From positions 4,269,834 to 4,333,833 of the forward strand of contig NZ_LR733275.1 in assembly GCF_902506415.1 (NCBI RefSeq): a stretch of DNA of 64,000 nucleotides. Reading direction: 5' to 3'. Shown piece after piece: positions 52,919 through 63,956 of the stretch. Position numbers and translations under genes: made by a program. Origin of the DNA: Massilia sp. 9I (lineage in GTDB: Bacteria > Pseudomonadota > Gammaproteobacteria > Burkholderiales > Burkholderiaceae_D). Below the pieces are notes generated by a model that was not told where the DNA came from, did no database searches, and was given only the letters and a program-made list of their open reading frames with translations. How positions within the stretch are numbered: position 1 is the stretch's first letter; each line of letters starts with the position of its first letter.

Positions 52919-53368
52919 ATGAGCCTGAAAGCCCAAATCACCGAGGACATGAAAGCCGCGATGCGCGCCAAGGAAAGCGCCCGCCTGGCCACCATCCGCC
53001 TGATCCTCGCCGAGATCAAGCGCAAGGAAGTCGACGAGCAGATCGAAGTGGATGATACCCAGACCCTGGCCATCGTCGAAAAGATGATCAAGCAGCGCAA
53101 GGATTCGATCACCCAGTTCGAAGCCGGCGGCCGCGCCGACCTGGCGGACATCGAAAAGGGCGAGCTGGCGATCCTGTCGGCCTACATGCCGGCCGGCCTG
53201 TCGGACGAGGAAATCGCGGCCGAAGTGGCTGCCGCCGTGGCATCGACCGGCGCCGCCGGGCCGCAGGACATGGGCAAGGTGATGGGCGTGCTCAAGCCGA
53301 AGCTGGCGGGGCGTGCTGACATGACCGTGGTGTCGGGGCTGGTCAAGAAGGCGCTGAGCGGCGGCTGA
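52919..53368 (+). CDS. yqeY: GatB/YqeY domain-containing protein
   Basis: 149 residues, MSLKAQITEDMKAAMRAKES. The helical YqeY/GatB-like domain includes IRLILAEIKRKEVD and ILSAYMPAGLSDEEI, with DMGKVMGVLKPKLAGRADM near the end. It resembles the tRNA-binding tail of GatB; the stand-alone function is unclear. Between rpsU (140-base gap) and dnaG, a common betaproteobacterial arrangement. Confidence 0.95.
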   Translation: MSLKAQITEDMKAAMRAKESARLATIRLILAEIKRKEVDEQIEVDDTQTLAIVEKMIKQRKDSITQFEAGGRADLADIEKGELAILSAYMPAGLSDEEIAAEVAAAVASTGAAGPQDMGKVMGVLKPKLAGRADMTVVSGLVKKALSGG

Positions 53369-53381
53369 TCACCTGTCGCCT

Positions 53382-53446
53382 GACCGCGTGGGCAAGAAAC
53401 TTGCCCACCCTACCGTAGGATGGGCGGCTTTGCCGCCCACGCGGTC
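53382..53446. repeat. REP/BIME-like paired palindrome
   Basis: Two adjacent hairpins: GCGTGGGCAAG-AAA-CTTGCCCACCCTAC then GTAGGATGGGCGGC-TTT-GCCGCCCACGC. The whole is bounded by GACCGCGTGGGC and its exact complement GCCCACGCGGTC. The same units occur as in the 17.5 kb element but joined at the CCTAC ends instead. It lies inside the yqeY-dnaG gap. Confidence 0.8.
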
Positions 53447-53578
53447 AACCGGCTATAAAATGGCCATGACGCATACTTCCGACAAGCGGCCCCGTCTTGC
53501 CGTTAGCCTTGTCATAAATCAACTTGCAGTCAGCGCTGCGGTATAGTCTGAGTTGAGACAAACACTGAGTACCTCCTA

Positions 53579-55375
53579 GTGATTCCGCAATCATTCATTA
53601 CCGATTTGCTCAACCGTGTCGACATCGTCGACATCGTCGGCCGTTACGTCCAGCTGAAAAAGGGCGGGGCCAACTACATGGGCCTGTGCCCATTCCATAA
53701 CGAAAAATCCCCCAGCTTCACGGTCAGCCCGACGAAGCAGTTCTACCACTGCTTCGGCTGCGGCGCCCACGGCACCTCGATCGGTTTCCTGATCGAATAC
53801 TCCGGCATGGGCTTCGTCGATGCCGTCAAGGACCTGGCCCAGGGCGTGGGCATGGTGGTCCCGGACCAGGACGACAAGATCCCGCCGCAGCAGCGCGCCG
53901 CCCAGCAGGCGCAGTCGCTGGCGATGACCGAAGCGCTCAACCAGGCCTGCGCCTACTACCGCGCCCAGCTGCGCGAGGCGCCGAATGCCATCGCCTACCT
54001 GAAGAACCGCGGCCTGACCGGCGAAGTGGCCGCCCGCTTCGGCATGGGCTACGCCCCCGGTGGCTGGGACAACCTGCGCTCGGTCTTCCCCGACTACGAG
54101 GCCCTGGCCCTGGTCGAATCCGGCCTGGTGATCGACAAGGTCGACGAGGACGGCAACAACAAGAAACGCTACGACCGCTTCCGCGAGCGCGTCATGTTCC
54201 CGATCCGGAACACCAAGGGCCAGGTGATCGGCTTCGGCGGCCGCGTGCTGGACGGCGGCGAACCGAAATACCTGAACTCGCCGGAAACCCCGCTGTTCCA
54301 GAAAGGCCTGGAACTGTACGGCCTGTTCGAAGCAAGGCAAAGCATCCGCGACGCCGGCTACGTGCTGGTGACGGAAGGCTATATGGACGTCGTGGCGCTG
54401 GCCCAGCTCGGCTTCCCGCAGGCCGTGGCAACGCTCGGCACCGCATGCACCAGCACCCACGTGCAAAAACTGCTGCGCCAGACCGACACCGTGATCTTCA
54501 GCTTCGACGGCGACAAGGCCGGCCGCCGCGCCGCCCGCCGTGCGCTGGAAGCCTGCCTGCCGCAAGTGACGGACGACAAGACGATCAAGTTTCTGTTCCT
54601 GCCGCAGGAACACGACCCGGACAGCTTCGTGCGCGAGCGCGGCGCCGAGGCCTTTGAACAGGAAATCATCGAGGCGATGCCGCTGTCGCAGTTCCTGCTG
54701 CGCGAAGTGACCCTTGAACACGACCTGACGACGCCGGAGGGCAGGGCGCATGCCCAGCACGAGGCCAAGCCGATGCTGCAGGCAATGGCGCCGACCGCGC
54801 TGCGGCTGCAGATCGTGCGCGGCCTTGCCAGCCTCACCGAATCGACGCCGGCCGAGATCGAATCGCTGTTTGAATTGTCCAAGCCGGTATCGGTGGTGCG
54901 CCGCGCGCCGCCGCGTCAGGGCCGTCCGAAACCGGTCGGGCTGGAGCTGCAGATGCTGCGCATCCTGGTCTCGCACCCGCAGCTGGCGCAGCTGCTGGAC
55001 GATTCGGCGCTGGCCTGTTTCGACTATTTCGGCCAGGAATCTGCGGATGCCTTGCGCCACCTGGTCCAGCTGGCGCAAAGCCTGGGCGAATACGGTACGT
55101 TCGCGGCCTTGTCACAACAGTTAAAAGAAGTGACGGGAGAATACGACAGTTTGATTTCGGAAATCGCGGCTGAACCGGAGTCGGATATTGACGCAGACCG
55201 GATCTGGCTCCTTAGCGCTGTGCGTCAAATCAAAATGGACGCGTTAAAACAAGAACTTAACCAGTTGTTTTCTTCGGGCCTGACCCCAGATCAGGTCAGT
55301 GTCCGCTATCGCGAAATTACTGCCCAGCAGGACCTCCTAGCTCGGGAGGCCGCGGCGGACATGGCGGCCCGCTAA
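53579..55375 (+). CDS. dnaG: DNA primase DnaG
   Basis: 598 residues from a GTG start; MIPQSFITDLLNRVDIVDIVG aligns with the family N-terminus, which decides it, although no Shine-Dalgarno is visible (CCTCCTA precedes it). Zinc-binding CHC2 domain: GLCPFHNEKSPSF with FYHCFGCGAHG. The TOPRIM domain contains VTEGYMDVVALAQLG and FSFDGDKAGRRAA. The C-terminal helicase-binding domain follows (about 450-598). It makes primers for lagging-strand synthesis. Confidence 0.97.
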   Translation: MIPQSFITDLLNRVDIVDIVGRYVQLKKGGANYMGLCPFHNEKSPSFTVSPTKQFYHCFGCGAHGTSIGFLIEYSGMGFVDAVKDLAQGVGMVVPDQDDKIPPQQRAAQQAQSLAMTEALNQACAYYRAQLREAPNAIAYLKNRGLTGEVAARFGMGYAPGGWDNLRSVFPDYEALALVESGLVIDKVDEDGNNKKRYDRFRERVMFPIRNTKGQVIGFGGRVLDGGEPKYLNSPETPLFQKGLELYGLFEARQSIRDAGYVLVTEGYMDVVALAQLGFPQAVATLGTACTSTHVQKLLRQTDTVIFSFDGDKAGRRAARRALEACLPQVTDDKTIKFLFLPQEHDPDSFVRERGAEAFEQEIIEAMPLSQFLLREVTLEHDLTTPEGRAHAQHEAKPMLQAMAPTALRLQIVRGLASLTESTPAEIESLFELSKPVSVVRRAPPRQGRPKPVGLELQMLRILVSHPQLAQLLDDSALACFDYFGQESADALRHLVQLAQSLGEYGTFAALSQQLKEVTGEYDSLISEIAAEPESDIDADRIWLLSAVRQIKMDALKQELNQLFSSGLTPDQVSVRYREITAQQDLLAREAAADMAAR

Positions 55376-55412
55376 GCACTGTGGATACGGCCTCTACGGC
55401 CGGTGTTCGCAA

Positions 55413-55441
55413 CTGGAAAAAGTAGGGGTGCGTGCTATAAT
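55413..55441 (+). promoter_or_regulatory. internal promoter candidate upstream of rpoD
   Basis: Consensus TATAAT at 55436-55441 with CTGGAA 17 bases upstream, in the 209-base dnaG-rpoD gap. It would allow rpoD expression separate from the operon promoter. Confidence 0.55.
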
Positions 55442-55584
55442 AAAACGCTAACTATTGCAACCTTTGAAACCATTTTTCGTTTCAATCGCGGCGTGGTGTT
55501 TCAGTTAGCGAGGCAACGGAAATTGCCTGCAGGGTGATGTAAGGTAACAAAACTTTATCTTTAACCATCGTAAAGTTAGTCGTT

Positions 55585-57855
<2,271 letters not shown>

Positions 57856-57900
57856 TTGTTGTAGCTGGTCCTTGACGGACCTGCACTAAAAGCAATATCC

Positions 57901-57949
57901 TCTCGCCACTCTGCTTCACGGTACCGCGCCGCTGAAGCAGGTGGCGAGA
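57901..57949 (+). terminator. long hairpin downstream of rpoD
   Basis: TCTCGCCAC/GTGGCGAGA outer stem with an inner TGCTTCA/TGAAGCA stem, about 45 bases after rpoD, followed by ACTCTTTCTAG. It is probably the operon terminator or a protective 3' structure; the T-tract is imperfect. Confidence 0.6.
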
Positions 57950-57977
57950 ACTCTTTCTAGCCACTGTCCCGATTTCT

Positions 57978-58056
<79 letters not shown>

Positions 58057-58077
58057 TTATAATTTGCAGTCGATCAC

Positions 58078-58109
58078 GCCCTTACGAGAAATCGTAGGGG
58101 CGATTTTAT
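58078..58109 (+). terminator. terminator of the tRNA-Ile gene
   Basis: 10-bp stem GCCCTTACGA/TCGTAGGGGC (one G-U pair) closed by a GAAA tetraloop, then GATTTTAT. It begins 22 bases after the tRNA 3' end. Confidence 0.8.
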
Positions 58110-58274
58110 TGAAACAAACATTTTCTGGCTCTATATCTAGATTGTTGGGTAACTGCAGAATCGAACACGTGCCGGCTATCTGCACCATAAATAACGGGCA
58201 GGATGACGTCTCTTTCAATCTTCCTCGATTCGGCCCGCGGTCGACTCGGAATCTTAGCCTAGCTGCGAAATGTT

Positions 58275-59759
58275 TTATTCTATGGGTGGGGTAACCGATG
58301 TTCCTTCTTTATCAGCGAGGTCTTCTTCTTTATCGGTCACCAATACATTCATCGTCATAGACGAATAGGGATGAAAGGGCGGAATTGTGCTTTTGATTAG
58401 TCCTTCTTCAAACCAGTGATGAGCGATTCCGGGGAACAAGTCCGGGTCAACGGGATGCTTTGCGTTTGGATTATGGAACATTGACATACCTTCAGCCCAC
58501 GTTTCAGTAGTTTGTCCTTCCATTATGGTCCGAACAAATGGCTTTGGAAGAGCAGCATTTGGGTCATGATCGTGGTAAAGGCCGTAACGTGTCATGATGA
58601 TATTAGGTACTCCAAACCCGGCTAATCGACCCATGCGATTAAACTTCGATAGAGTACCGGTTGAGCTGAACAAAACAGCACTAACATTTTCGGCGTTCGG
58701 CAGAAAGAAAAAGCCCGATGGGATCTCTTTGCCATTATGCTGGTGCTTTTCTATCTTTAGTGAACTGATGAGAAGTTGCCCGTGCTCGTCCTTACTGAAG
58801 TCATGACTCACACCATAAAGATACCTGAATAGCGCAGATGAGCTCCACATCATTGATTGTGGCTCGTGAAAATCGGCAATAGCGAATATCAGGGGATGAT
58901 TGGCCACATCTGGAAGAGTCCAATAGGGCGTTTTGCGGTTTAGCTTTGAATATAGTGCGCTACCGAACTTAATTGGCATCTTCCCCTCAAGAAGTTTAGC
59001 GATCTCCTCCTGGCTCCGAACCACGACGCCGTGTTCCTCAGTAGGTGGTTTTTCGCCATCGGTAGGATTTACAGTAACTGCTTCAATGAAAACCTTCTTT
59101 CGTCCAAGGCGCACAACGAAGTCAGGTGCTGGGTCGGGCCTTTCGACATACAAACCTTCTTCGAGTAGAAACGCATACAGATATAATTCCCATAATCTAG
59201 AGTCGAAGCCCTCGCTTTGAAATTGCTCGACGAAGTTGCCATCTACATCGACGTAGTGGTTCATCATTTCTGAAAGAATTGCTTTTGCCGGCGACCAGCT
59301 TGGATGTTCTGCGACCAATTTAAAAGCTTTATGGAGTTTCTCTTCGCCATGAACTGGCGCAAACAGATCAACCCCTCCTCGATCCGCGCCGCCTTGAGGA
59401 AAGGTTTCATCGCCGCTAGAACTAAGTTTTTGCAGAGCGTGAAAGAGTTTACGTCGAGCGTCGCCAAGAGAGCTGAAGCTTGTTTCCACATCAACGGTTC
59501 GGAACCGGCCTTTTTCGTCCCTCCCTAAGGCAACGAACGCAAAATCTCTATCGGTATGATCAACTGAGACCACGCCTAGCACACGTTCGTTTTGGTCTGC
59601 GTACCACTCTAGCTCTGTAGAAATCATACGTGCTGGTGGCAGGCGACTCCAACTCACATAGGCGTTGAAGCGTGCTTCAGAAATCGCCTTTACTCCGAAT
59701 TCTTGGCGCATTTTGTCTATGCGTTCTGACCGATTGCCACGACGTCGTGCTTCACCCAC
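58275..59759 (-). CDS. unrecognised 494-residue protein, possible PD-(D/E)xK-like core
   Basis: Starts at GTG 59759 with an excellent Shine-Dalgarno (GAGGAGAAACC). N-terminus MGEARRRGNRSERI is basic. No signal peptide or membrane helix. The centre has a pattern reminiscent of a restriction-nuclease fold: Glu191 in a helix (WELYLYAFLLEEG), Asp213 in PDFVVR, Glu226 in VFIEAVTV. The usual Lys two residues after Glu is Val here, so activity is doubtful. It is not recognised as any named family. Its GC content and codon use are clearly lower than the flanks, and it sits just after a tRNA gene, suggesting transfer. A defence or stress role is only a guess. Confidence 0.7.
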   Translation of the reverse strand: MGEARRRGNRSERIDKMRQEFGVKAISEARFNAYVSWSRLPPARMISTELEWYADQNERVLGVVSVDHTDRDFAFVALGRDEKGRFRTVDVETSFSSLGDARRKLFHALQKLSSSGDETFPQGGADRGGVDLFAPVHGEEKLHKAFKLVAEHPSWSPAKAILSEMMNHYVDVDGNFVEQFQSEGFDSRLWELYLYAFLLEEGLYVERPDPAPDFVVRLGRKKVFIEAVTVNPTDGEKPPTEEHGVVVRSQEEIAKLLEGKMPIKFGSALYSKLNRKTPYWTLPDVANHPLIFAIADFHEPQSMMWSSSALFRYLYGVSHDFSKDEHGQLLISSLKIEKHQHNGKEIPSGFFFLPNAENVSAVLFSSTGTLSKFNRMGRLAGFGVPNIIMTRYGLYHDHDPNAALPKPFVRTIMEGQTTETWAEGMSMFHNPNAKHPVDPDLFPGIAHHWFEEGLIKSTIPPFHPYSSMTMNVLVTDKEEDLADKEGTSVTPPIE

Positions 59760-60154
59760 GGTTTCTCCTCGATAGACCTATAGTTGTGAGTGAAATAGTA
59801 CCGAAAATAAAAATCATCCGCTACTGCCTCGAGCGCCCAAATTTCGATTAAAAGAATCAACTGCGAAGTCTTATCACAGTAAAGGCGAAGTTCGCTTGGC
59901 CGTGCTTAGGACATGCACTACTACAATTTTGACCAACTCTGGAATTGCTCTGTGTAACCAAAGACTGCCGACTCGAACCTAACAGCCGTTAGACTGGGCT
60001 GCTGATGGCTCCCTGAGCGCCTTAATACATGCATACATTGCTGCTCGGCATGTATGGGAATTGATGTACAAGATATGTGCAACGGGTGCGGCACAGTTAC
60101 AAAGATATATTTACACTACCCTTGCCGACCTTGGCATAGTTTAGGAGAGTAATG
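59760..60154. other. low-GC intergenic region of the tRNA-proximal island
   Basis: 395 bases between divergent genes. It holds the promoter of the 494-residue gene (leftward) and of the small gene at 60155. A CATACA...TGTATG inverted repeat spans about 60030-60056 (13-base spacer). No coding frame is seen. Confidence 0.4.
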
Positions 60155-60370
60155 ATGAGCGATGACGAGTGGTATTCGAAAGTCCGCGCCGATACAGGGC
60201 GCGTTGTATCAGGCGGAGCGGCGCTTCTTGTACGGACGAAGCGTGGCGGCGGTATGAAGAAAGTTGCTCAGCGCATTGGGGCAAAGGCTGCTCAGGATAC
60301 TCTGGATGAGATCAACGCAGCGGTCCAAGACAAGCGACCGGCGTTACGTCTTGTTCAGGGGGGCAGGTAA
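60155..60370 (+). CDS. 71-residue orphan protein
   Basis: Starts MSDDEWYSKVRADTGRVVSG; a Met one codon earlier (60152) is equally possible, with TTAGGAGAGTA just upstream. Basic middle (RTKRGGGMKKVAQRIGAKAAQDTLDEI) and C-terminus LRLVQGGR. No recognised domain. It is followed nine bases later by a strong terminator, so it is a complete monocistronic unit rather than a fragment. It belongs to the low-GC island next to tRNA-Ile. Confidence 0.65.
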   Translation: MSDDEWYSKVRADTGRVVSGGAALLVRTKRGGGMKKVAQRIGAKAAQDTLDEINAAVQDKRPALRLVQGGR

Positions 60371-60378
60371 TGCAACAG

Positions 60379-60404
60379 AGAAGGCCGGTAGACGGCCTTC
60401 TTTA
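60379..60404 (+). terminator. terminator of the 71-residue gene
   Basis: AGAAGGCCG-GTAGA-CGGCCTTCT, perfect 9-bp stem, followed by TTTAG. Confidence 0.82.
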
Positions 60405-60739
60405 GAGGAGAGTGAGGGTAGGGTTCGACATCTGAACACGGGCTCATCCATGAAATTGTTGAACTTCTGTACAGGTTTCAGACCTAACCTCGTTCGCTCA
60501 TTCATGACCGTCATTCACAGGCTTAAATACCAGCGATTGGGAGCCGGCCCGCTCGTTCGGGAGTGGGGGAAATGGTTTTCTAAGGACGGTTGACGTAAGT
60601 CAAGCACCCGGAAGGAAGAACCTAAGGAAGGTCGACGCCTACTTGCTTGCGCGAATGCGCGCGAACTGTCGATCGTTTTGCTCACCGTTTGTTGGCGCGA
60701 CCCCCTGTCTTTGCCGCCGCGCCAACCGGCCTTACTTCT
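60405..60739. other. gene-free junction of the island
   Basis: 335 bases where composition shifts back to high GC. Short open frames exist (one of 109 codons overlaps the 71-residue gene in another frame) but none has a ribosome-binding site or coding character. No copy of the tRNA 3' end is seen that would mark an attachment site. Confidence 0.4.
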
Positions 60740-61854
60740 TCACTCACCACCTTCCGCTTCGGGACGAACAATCACGTCCGCCTCATCATCAGTTTCGATG
60801 GCCGGCGCCGCCAACCCATGCGGCCGTATCAGATCCAGCCGCACCGCGTACTGCACCCCACCGCGCACGCCGTCCGCCACAATCTGCCCGGCGTCATTGA
60901 TCCCCCGCGAGAAGGTGATGCTCCAGCCTGACTTCGGATCGATCAGCGCATTCAGGCTTTCCCTGCGCTTGCCGCGGTAGACGAACGCGCCCAGGTCGTC
61001 GCTGTTGCCGGCGACATGAACGTAGTTGTTGATGGCGTTGGCCGTGCTGAACCGGTTGCTGGAGCCCGCCGGGCGCAAGTCGATCAGGGTCGGGCGGCCA
61101 TATGTCCAGATGGTGGCAAGCGCCTCGCGGAAGGTGGCCGTCGAGGTGTAGCCGGCGACTTGTCCGCGGTCGTTGATGTCCAGGCCGTCGTTGGGCGCGT
61201 AGCCGAAGTCGCCCAGCTGGCGCGTCACGCCCTTGCTCCAGACGAAAGCGTAGAACGGGATTTCCGGAAAGATGAGCCGGCCGGATTCGCCGTGACCTGG
61301 TTGTAGTTGTTGAGCGCCTCCGCCTGGGTGGTTGGGTTCGGGTACGGCAGCGCGGGAATGAGCTGGTAGCTGCCACCTGGTGCGCGCAGGTAGGCGGTCG
61401 GATCGCCCGCGCCGGGTTTCGAAGGCGGCGCGCTGCTCGATGCGAGGATATACCCGGCGTTGTTGATGTCCACGTAGCGGGTGGCACGGCCGCCAGGGCC
61501 CGTGAGCTGCCGGAAGCTGCCGCGGTAGTACACGTAGCCGCGCGGTTGGCCCGTCTTGGTGGTCCAGTTGCCGAGCACCTCGCCCTTGTCGTTGATCGCC
61601 ACCGCCACATTAGAGGCGCCCCCCAGCAGGCCCAGGTCGAGCGGCCCCTTGCCGTAGTTGACGAAGCTGCGGTAGGTGAGCGAACCGCTCGGCGTGATGC
61701 CGACCACGGCGCCGGCCTGGTTGATGTCGGTGGGCTGGCTGTTCGGCGGACCGACGACGGTCACCCGGTATTCGACATGGGGCGCGGCGGTCGCCGCCAC
61801 CGACACGGTGAGCGACAGCAGGAACAGCGATACTTGATGACGATGCGTTTGCAT
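60740..61854 (-). pseudogene. HAF-repeat exported protein, broken by one frameshift
   Basis: The gene begins at MQTHRHQVSLFLLSLTVSVA (signal peptide) with CTGGAGATCGTC upstream, and reads to about 61290. There the frame changes: ...NNYNQVT in one frame continues as GESGRLIFPEIPFYAFVWSKG and GVTRQLGDFGYAPNDGLDIN in the next, if one G/C is restored in the GCC at 61289-61291. The joined product of about 371 residues has seven HAF-type repeats (for example TDINQAGAVVG, AINDKGEVLG, DINDRGQVAG, GINDAGQIV). HAF repeats form beta-propeller-like exported proteins of unknown function. A recent pseudogene or a sequencing error are equally possible. Confidence 0.82.
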
Positions 61855-62173
61855 GACGATCTCCAGAAAGGATGGCGGCTGGGGCACGACGATGGCATCC
61901 CGCCGCCAGGCCAGACCGGCCATCACGGACTTCTTTCGTACGGCGCGACAACACTTGCAACACCGGACGCTGCCGCACTGTTGATGAGCAACTTCCTTGA
62001 CGCAAGGGCTTGCACCCGCGAGCAGGCGAGCCCATCAACGACCTTACGCCCTCAATGCCCAGCTGGTTTGGGGTCGCACAAGCCCGCCCGCGCGCCACCG
62101 GCAGCGTAGACCCATTCGATCAACATGCGCACCGAATGTCAGGGTAGAAATGCCGTTCGGCGGCAGGTGCCAG
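61855..62173. other. intergenic stretch without recognised features
   Basis: 319 bases between the HAF gene and the membrane-protein gene, both leftward. The part beyond 61855 must hold the HAF promoter. No ORF, tRNA or repeat is recognised. Confidence 0.4.
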
Positions 62174-62725
62174 TCAGGTAGCGCGCCTGGCGCGTTCGAC
62201 GCACCACAGGAGGAATTTGGCGAAATACAGCACCACCAAGGTCCCGCCAAGGTCACCCGCCGCCATCGCGACGAAGCTGGCGCCCAGGTCCTGCTTGTGC
62301 TCGTACAGGGCAAACCACAGGTGGTGCAGGAAGGGGCTGGCCAGCGAGAACATCACCGATAGGATGAGCAGCCGCTTCGGCGTCAGGTTCTGCAGCGAAG
62401 GCTGCAACCCGGAGAAGTGTTGCATCGCGCGGTAGACCAGGTAGGGGCTGGCGCTGGCGAGGATGCCGCCCGCGAAAGAACGCACCGGGTCGTTCGGAAA
62501 GAACTCGACCACGCACACGATCCAGGAGATGAACAGCAGCCCGATGGCGCCGGCTTCGGCGAAGAGCAGGGTGGCCAGCAGGCGCACGCCGGCCGGCAGG
62601 TAGATCCAGTTGATCCCGGGCGTGAACTCGAGCGCTGCGAACAGCAGCTGGTTCACTTTCAGCACGGCGAAAAACAACAGCATGGTCACCGCGACCATGG
62701 CCATATGCAACCTAAATTGGCTCAT
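62174..62725 (-). CDS. multi-helix membrane protein of unknown function
   Basis: 183 residues from MSQFRLHMAMVAVTMLLFF; an upstream Met would overlap the divergent gene. Five membrane segments are likely (starting at about 8, 45, 75, 110, 150). PTYPE features: FTPGINWIYLPAGVRLLATLLFAEAGAIGLLF resembles the first part of MASE1-type sensory membrane domains, but no output domain follows. Divergent from the winged-helix regulator at 62817 with a 91-base gap, so the regulator may control it. Confidence 0.75.
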   Translation of the reverse strand: MSQFRLHMAMVAVTMLLFFAVLKVNQLLFAALEFTPGINWIYLPAGVRLLATLLFAEAGAIGLLFISWIVCVVEFFPNDPVRSFAGGILASASPYLVYRAMQHFSGLQPSLQNLTPKRLLILSVMFSLASPFLHHLWFALYEHKQDLGASFVAMAAGDLGGTLVVLYFAKFLLWCVERARRAT

Positions 62726-62816
62726 TGTGAACAACGTTACAGTAAAATGGCCAATCCAGCCGATACAAGGGACCTGAGCATAGCTTATCCGTTCGCTAAC
62801 TTGCAACCGTTCTAAA

Positions 62817-63173
62817 ATGAAGCCAACCCGCCCCGCCGACATTTACCTGCGTTTTCTTCAGCTCACCGAAGCGCTGCGTGGATTGCCTACGCTGCCGGAA
62901 CTCGATCCGCTCGAGGAGCGCATCCTGGCCCTGGTGGCGCGCGCGCGCCAGGATAACCAGCGCCTGTCGGTGCGCGACATGATGGCGAAGGATCAGCTGG
63001 GCTCTCCCGCCACCGTGCACAACCGCCTGAAGTCGATGCGCGAGAAGGGGTGGATCATGCTGACCGATACCGAAGACACCCGCCGCAAGCAGGTGGACCT
63101 GACCCAGGCCGCCTTGCTCCACTTCGACAAGCTGTCGCAGTGCATGCTCAACGCTACGGGTGCAAAGGGCTGA
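62817..63173 (+). CDS. winged-helix (MarR-like) transcriptional regulator
   Basis: 118 residues, MKPTRPADIYLRFLQLTEAL. The winged helix covers about residues 30-95: LDPLEERILALVARARQDNQRLSVRDMM, then GSPATVHNRLKSMREKGWIML (recognition helix and wing), then DTRRKQVDLTQAALLHFDKL. It has no ligand domain. It probably regulates the divergent membrane protein and itself. A REP-like palindrome follows 7 bases after its stop. Confidence 0.82.
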   Translation: MKPTRPADIYLRFLQLTEALRGLPTLPELDPLEERILALVARARQDNQRLSVRDMMAKDQLGSPATVHNRLKSMREKGWIMLTDTEDTRRKQVDLTQAALLHFDKLSQCMLNATGAKG

Positions 63174-63180
63174 AGAGGGC

Positions 63181-63210
63181 GGCGTGGGCGGGAGAACCCG
63201 CCCACCCTAC
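63181..63210. repeat. single REP-like palindrome
   Basis: GGCGTGGGCGGG-AGAA-CCCGCCCACCCTAC, 9-bp perfect stem with the same 5' GCG and 3' CCTAC ends as the elements at 17.5 and 53.4 kb. Confidence 0.78.
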
Positions 63211-63242
63211 GTGACGGCGCCAGAGTAGGCGCGCGCTTGGAG

Positions 63243-63587
63243 TTATTGACGCGCGCTGGCGACCGAGCTACTCGCCAGCAGGAATCCCAGGAAGACAATC
63301 CCGTTCACCACCACATAGCTGGTCTGCGAGAACCCGGCAAAGCAGAACACCAGCTGCAGCACCAGCCCGAGCACGAAGAAGAGCCCTGCCACCATGCGCA
63401 GGTTGACGCCCGCGCGCGGGTTGGCGCATTCCAGGCCCAGCGCGGCGCCGAGCGTGCTGCCCAGGATCAGGAAGCTGCCGATGGCCAGCGTGCCCTTGAT
63501 GCTGTTGGCGTCGCTGCTGGCCAGGCCGAAGGTCAGGAGGCCCGCCGCCAGCAGGGCGATGAGCAAGTTCAATGGATGGATGCGCAT
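63243..63587 (-). CDS. four-helix membrane protein
   Basis: 114 residues from MRIHPLNLLIALLAAGLLTF. Four hydrophobic segments (about 8-25, 33-52, 66-84, 92-108). No recognised family. It follows the GYF_2 gene by two bases, so it is in the same operon. Confidence 0.72.
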   Translation of the reverse strand: MRIHPLNLLIALLAAGLLTFGLASSDANSIKGTLAIGSFLILGSTLGAALGLECANPRAGVNLRMVAGLFFVLGLVLQLVFCFAGFSQTSYVVVNGIVFLGFLLASSSVASARQ

Positions 63588-63589
63588 GG

Positions 63590-63946
63590 CTACTCCGTGG
63601 GAACGAATGGGGGAGGCGCGAGCACGATCAGGCGCAGGACTTCCGGCGAATTCTCGACTGTCGCCCATTGCGCCATGCCCGGCTTCCAGACATAGCTGGC
63701 TTTGGTCAGCTTGCCGCCCGCGATCAGCTGGATCAGCTGCGCTTCCTGGAAGGGGCCTGCCGGCTTGCCTTCGTAGACGATCCAGAAGCCCTGCGGCGCG
63801 GTGTCGACAGCGCCGAGCTGGCGGCCCGGCAGGTTCATCGCATCGAGGGCGCCGTTCATCGAGGCGACCATGCGCTGCGCGACCGCCGCGCTCAGGCCGA
63901 ATTCGACCAGGCGGTCGACGGCATCGAAGTTGACTGATGTATCCAT
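63590..63946 (-). CDS. GYF_2 (DUF4339) domain protein
   Basis: 118 residues. The N-terminal half is helical; residues about 52-105 are a GYF_2 domain: GFWIVYEGKPAGPFQEAQLIQLIAGGKL and SYVWKPGMAQWATVEN. This domain is a protein-protein adaptor often found with SPFH/band-7 proteins. AACAGGACCTC precedes the start. It lies 10 bases after a Pro-rich reading frame end at the window edge. Confidence 0.8.
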   Translation of the reverse strand: MDTSVNFDAVDRLVEFGLSAAVAQRMVASMNGALDAMNLPGRQLGAVDTAPQGFWIVYEGKPAGPFQEAQLIQLIAGGKLTKASYVWKPGMAQWATVENSPEVLRLIVLAPPPFVPTE

Positions 63947-63956
63947 GAGGTCCTGT

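Noticed and set aside
58064..58294. 76-codon frame directly after tRNA-Ile
   Set aside because: It overlaps the tRNA terminator and the end of the 494-residue gene; no ribosome-binding site.
60264..60593. 109-codon frame overlapping the 71-residue gene
   Set aside because: It runs through a terminator, has no ribosome-binding site, and lacks coding character.
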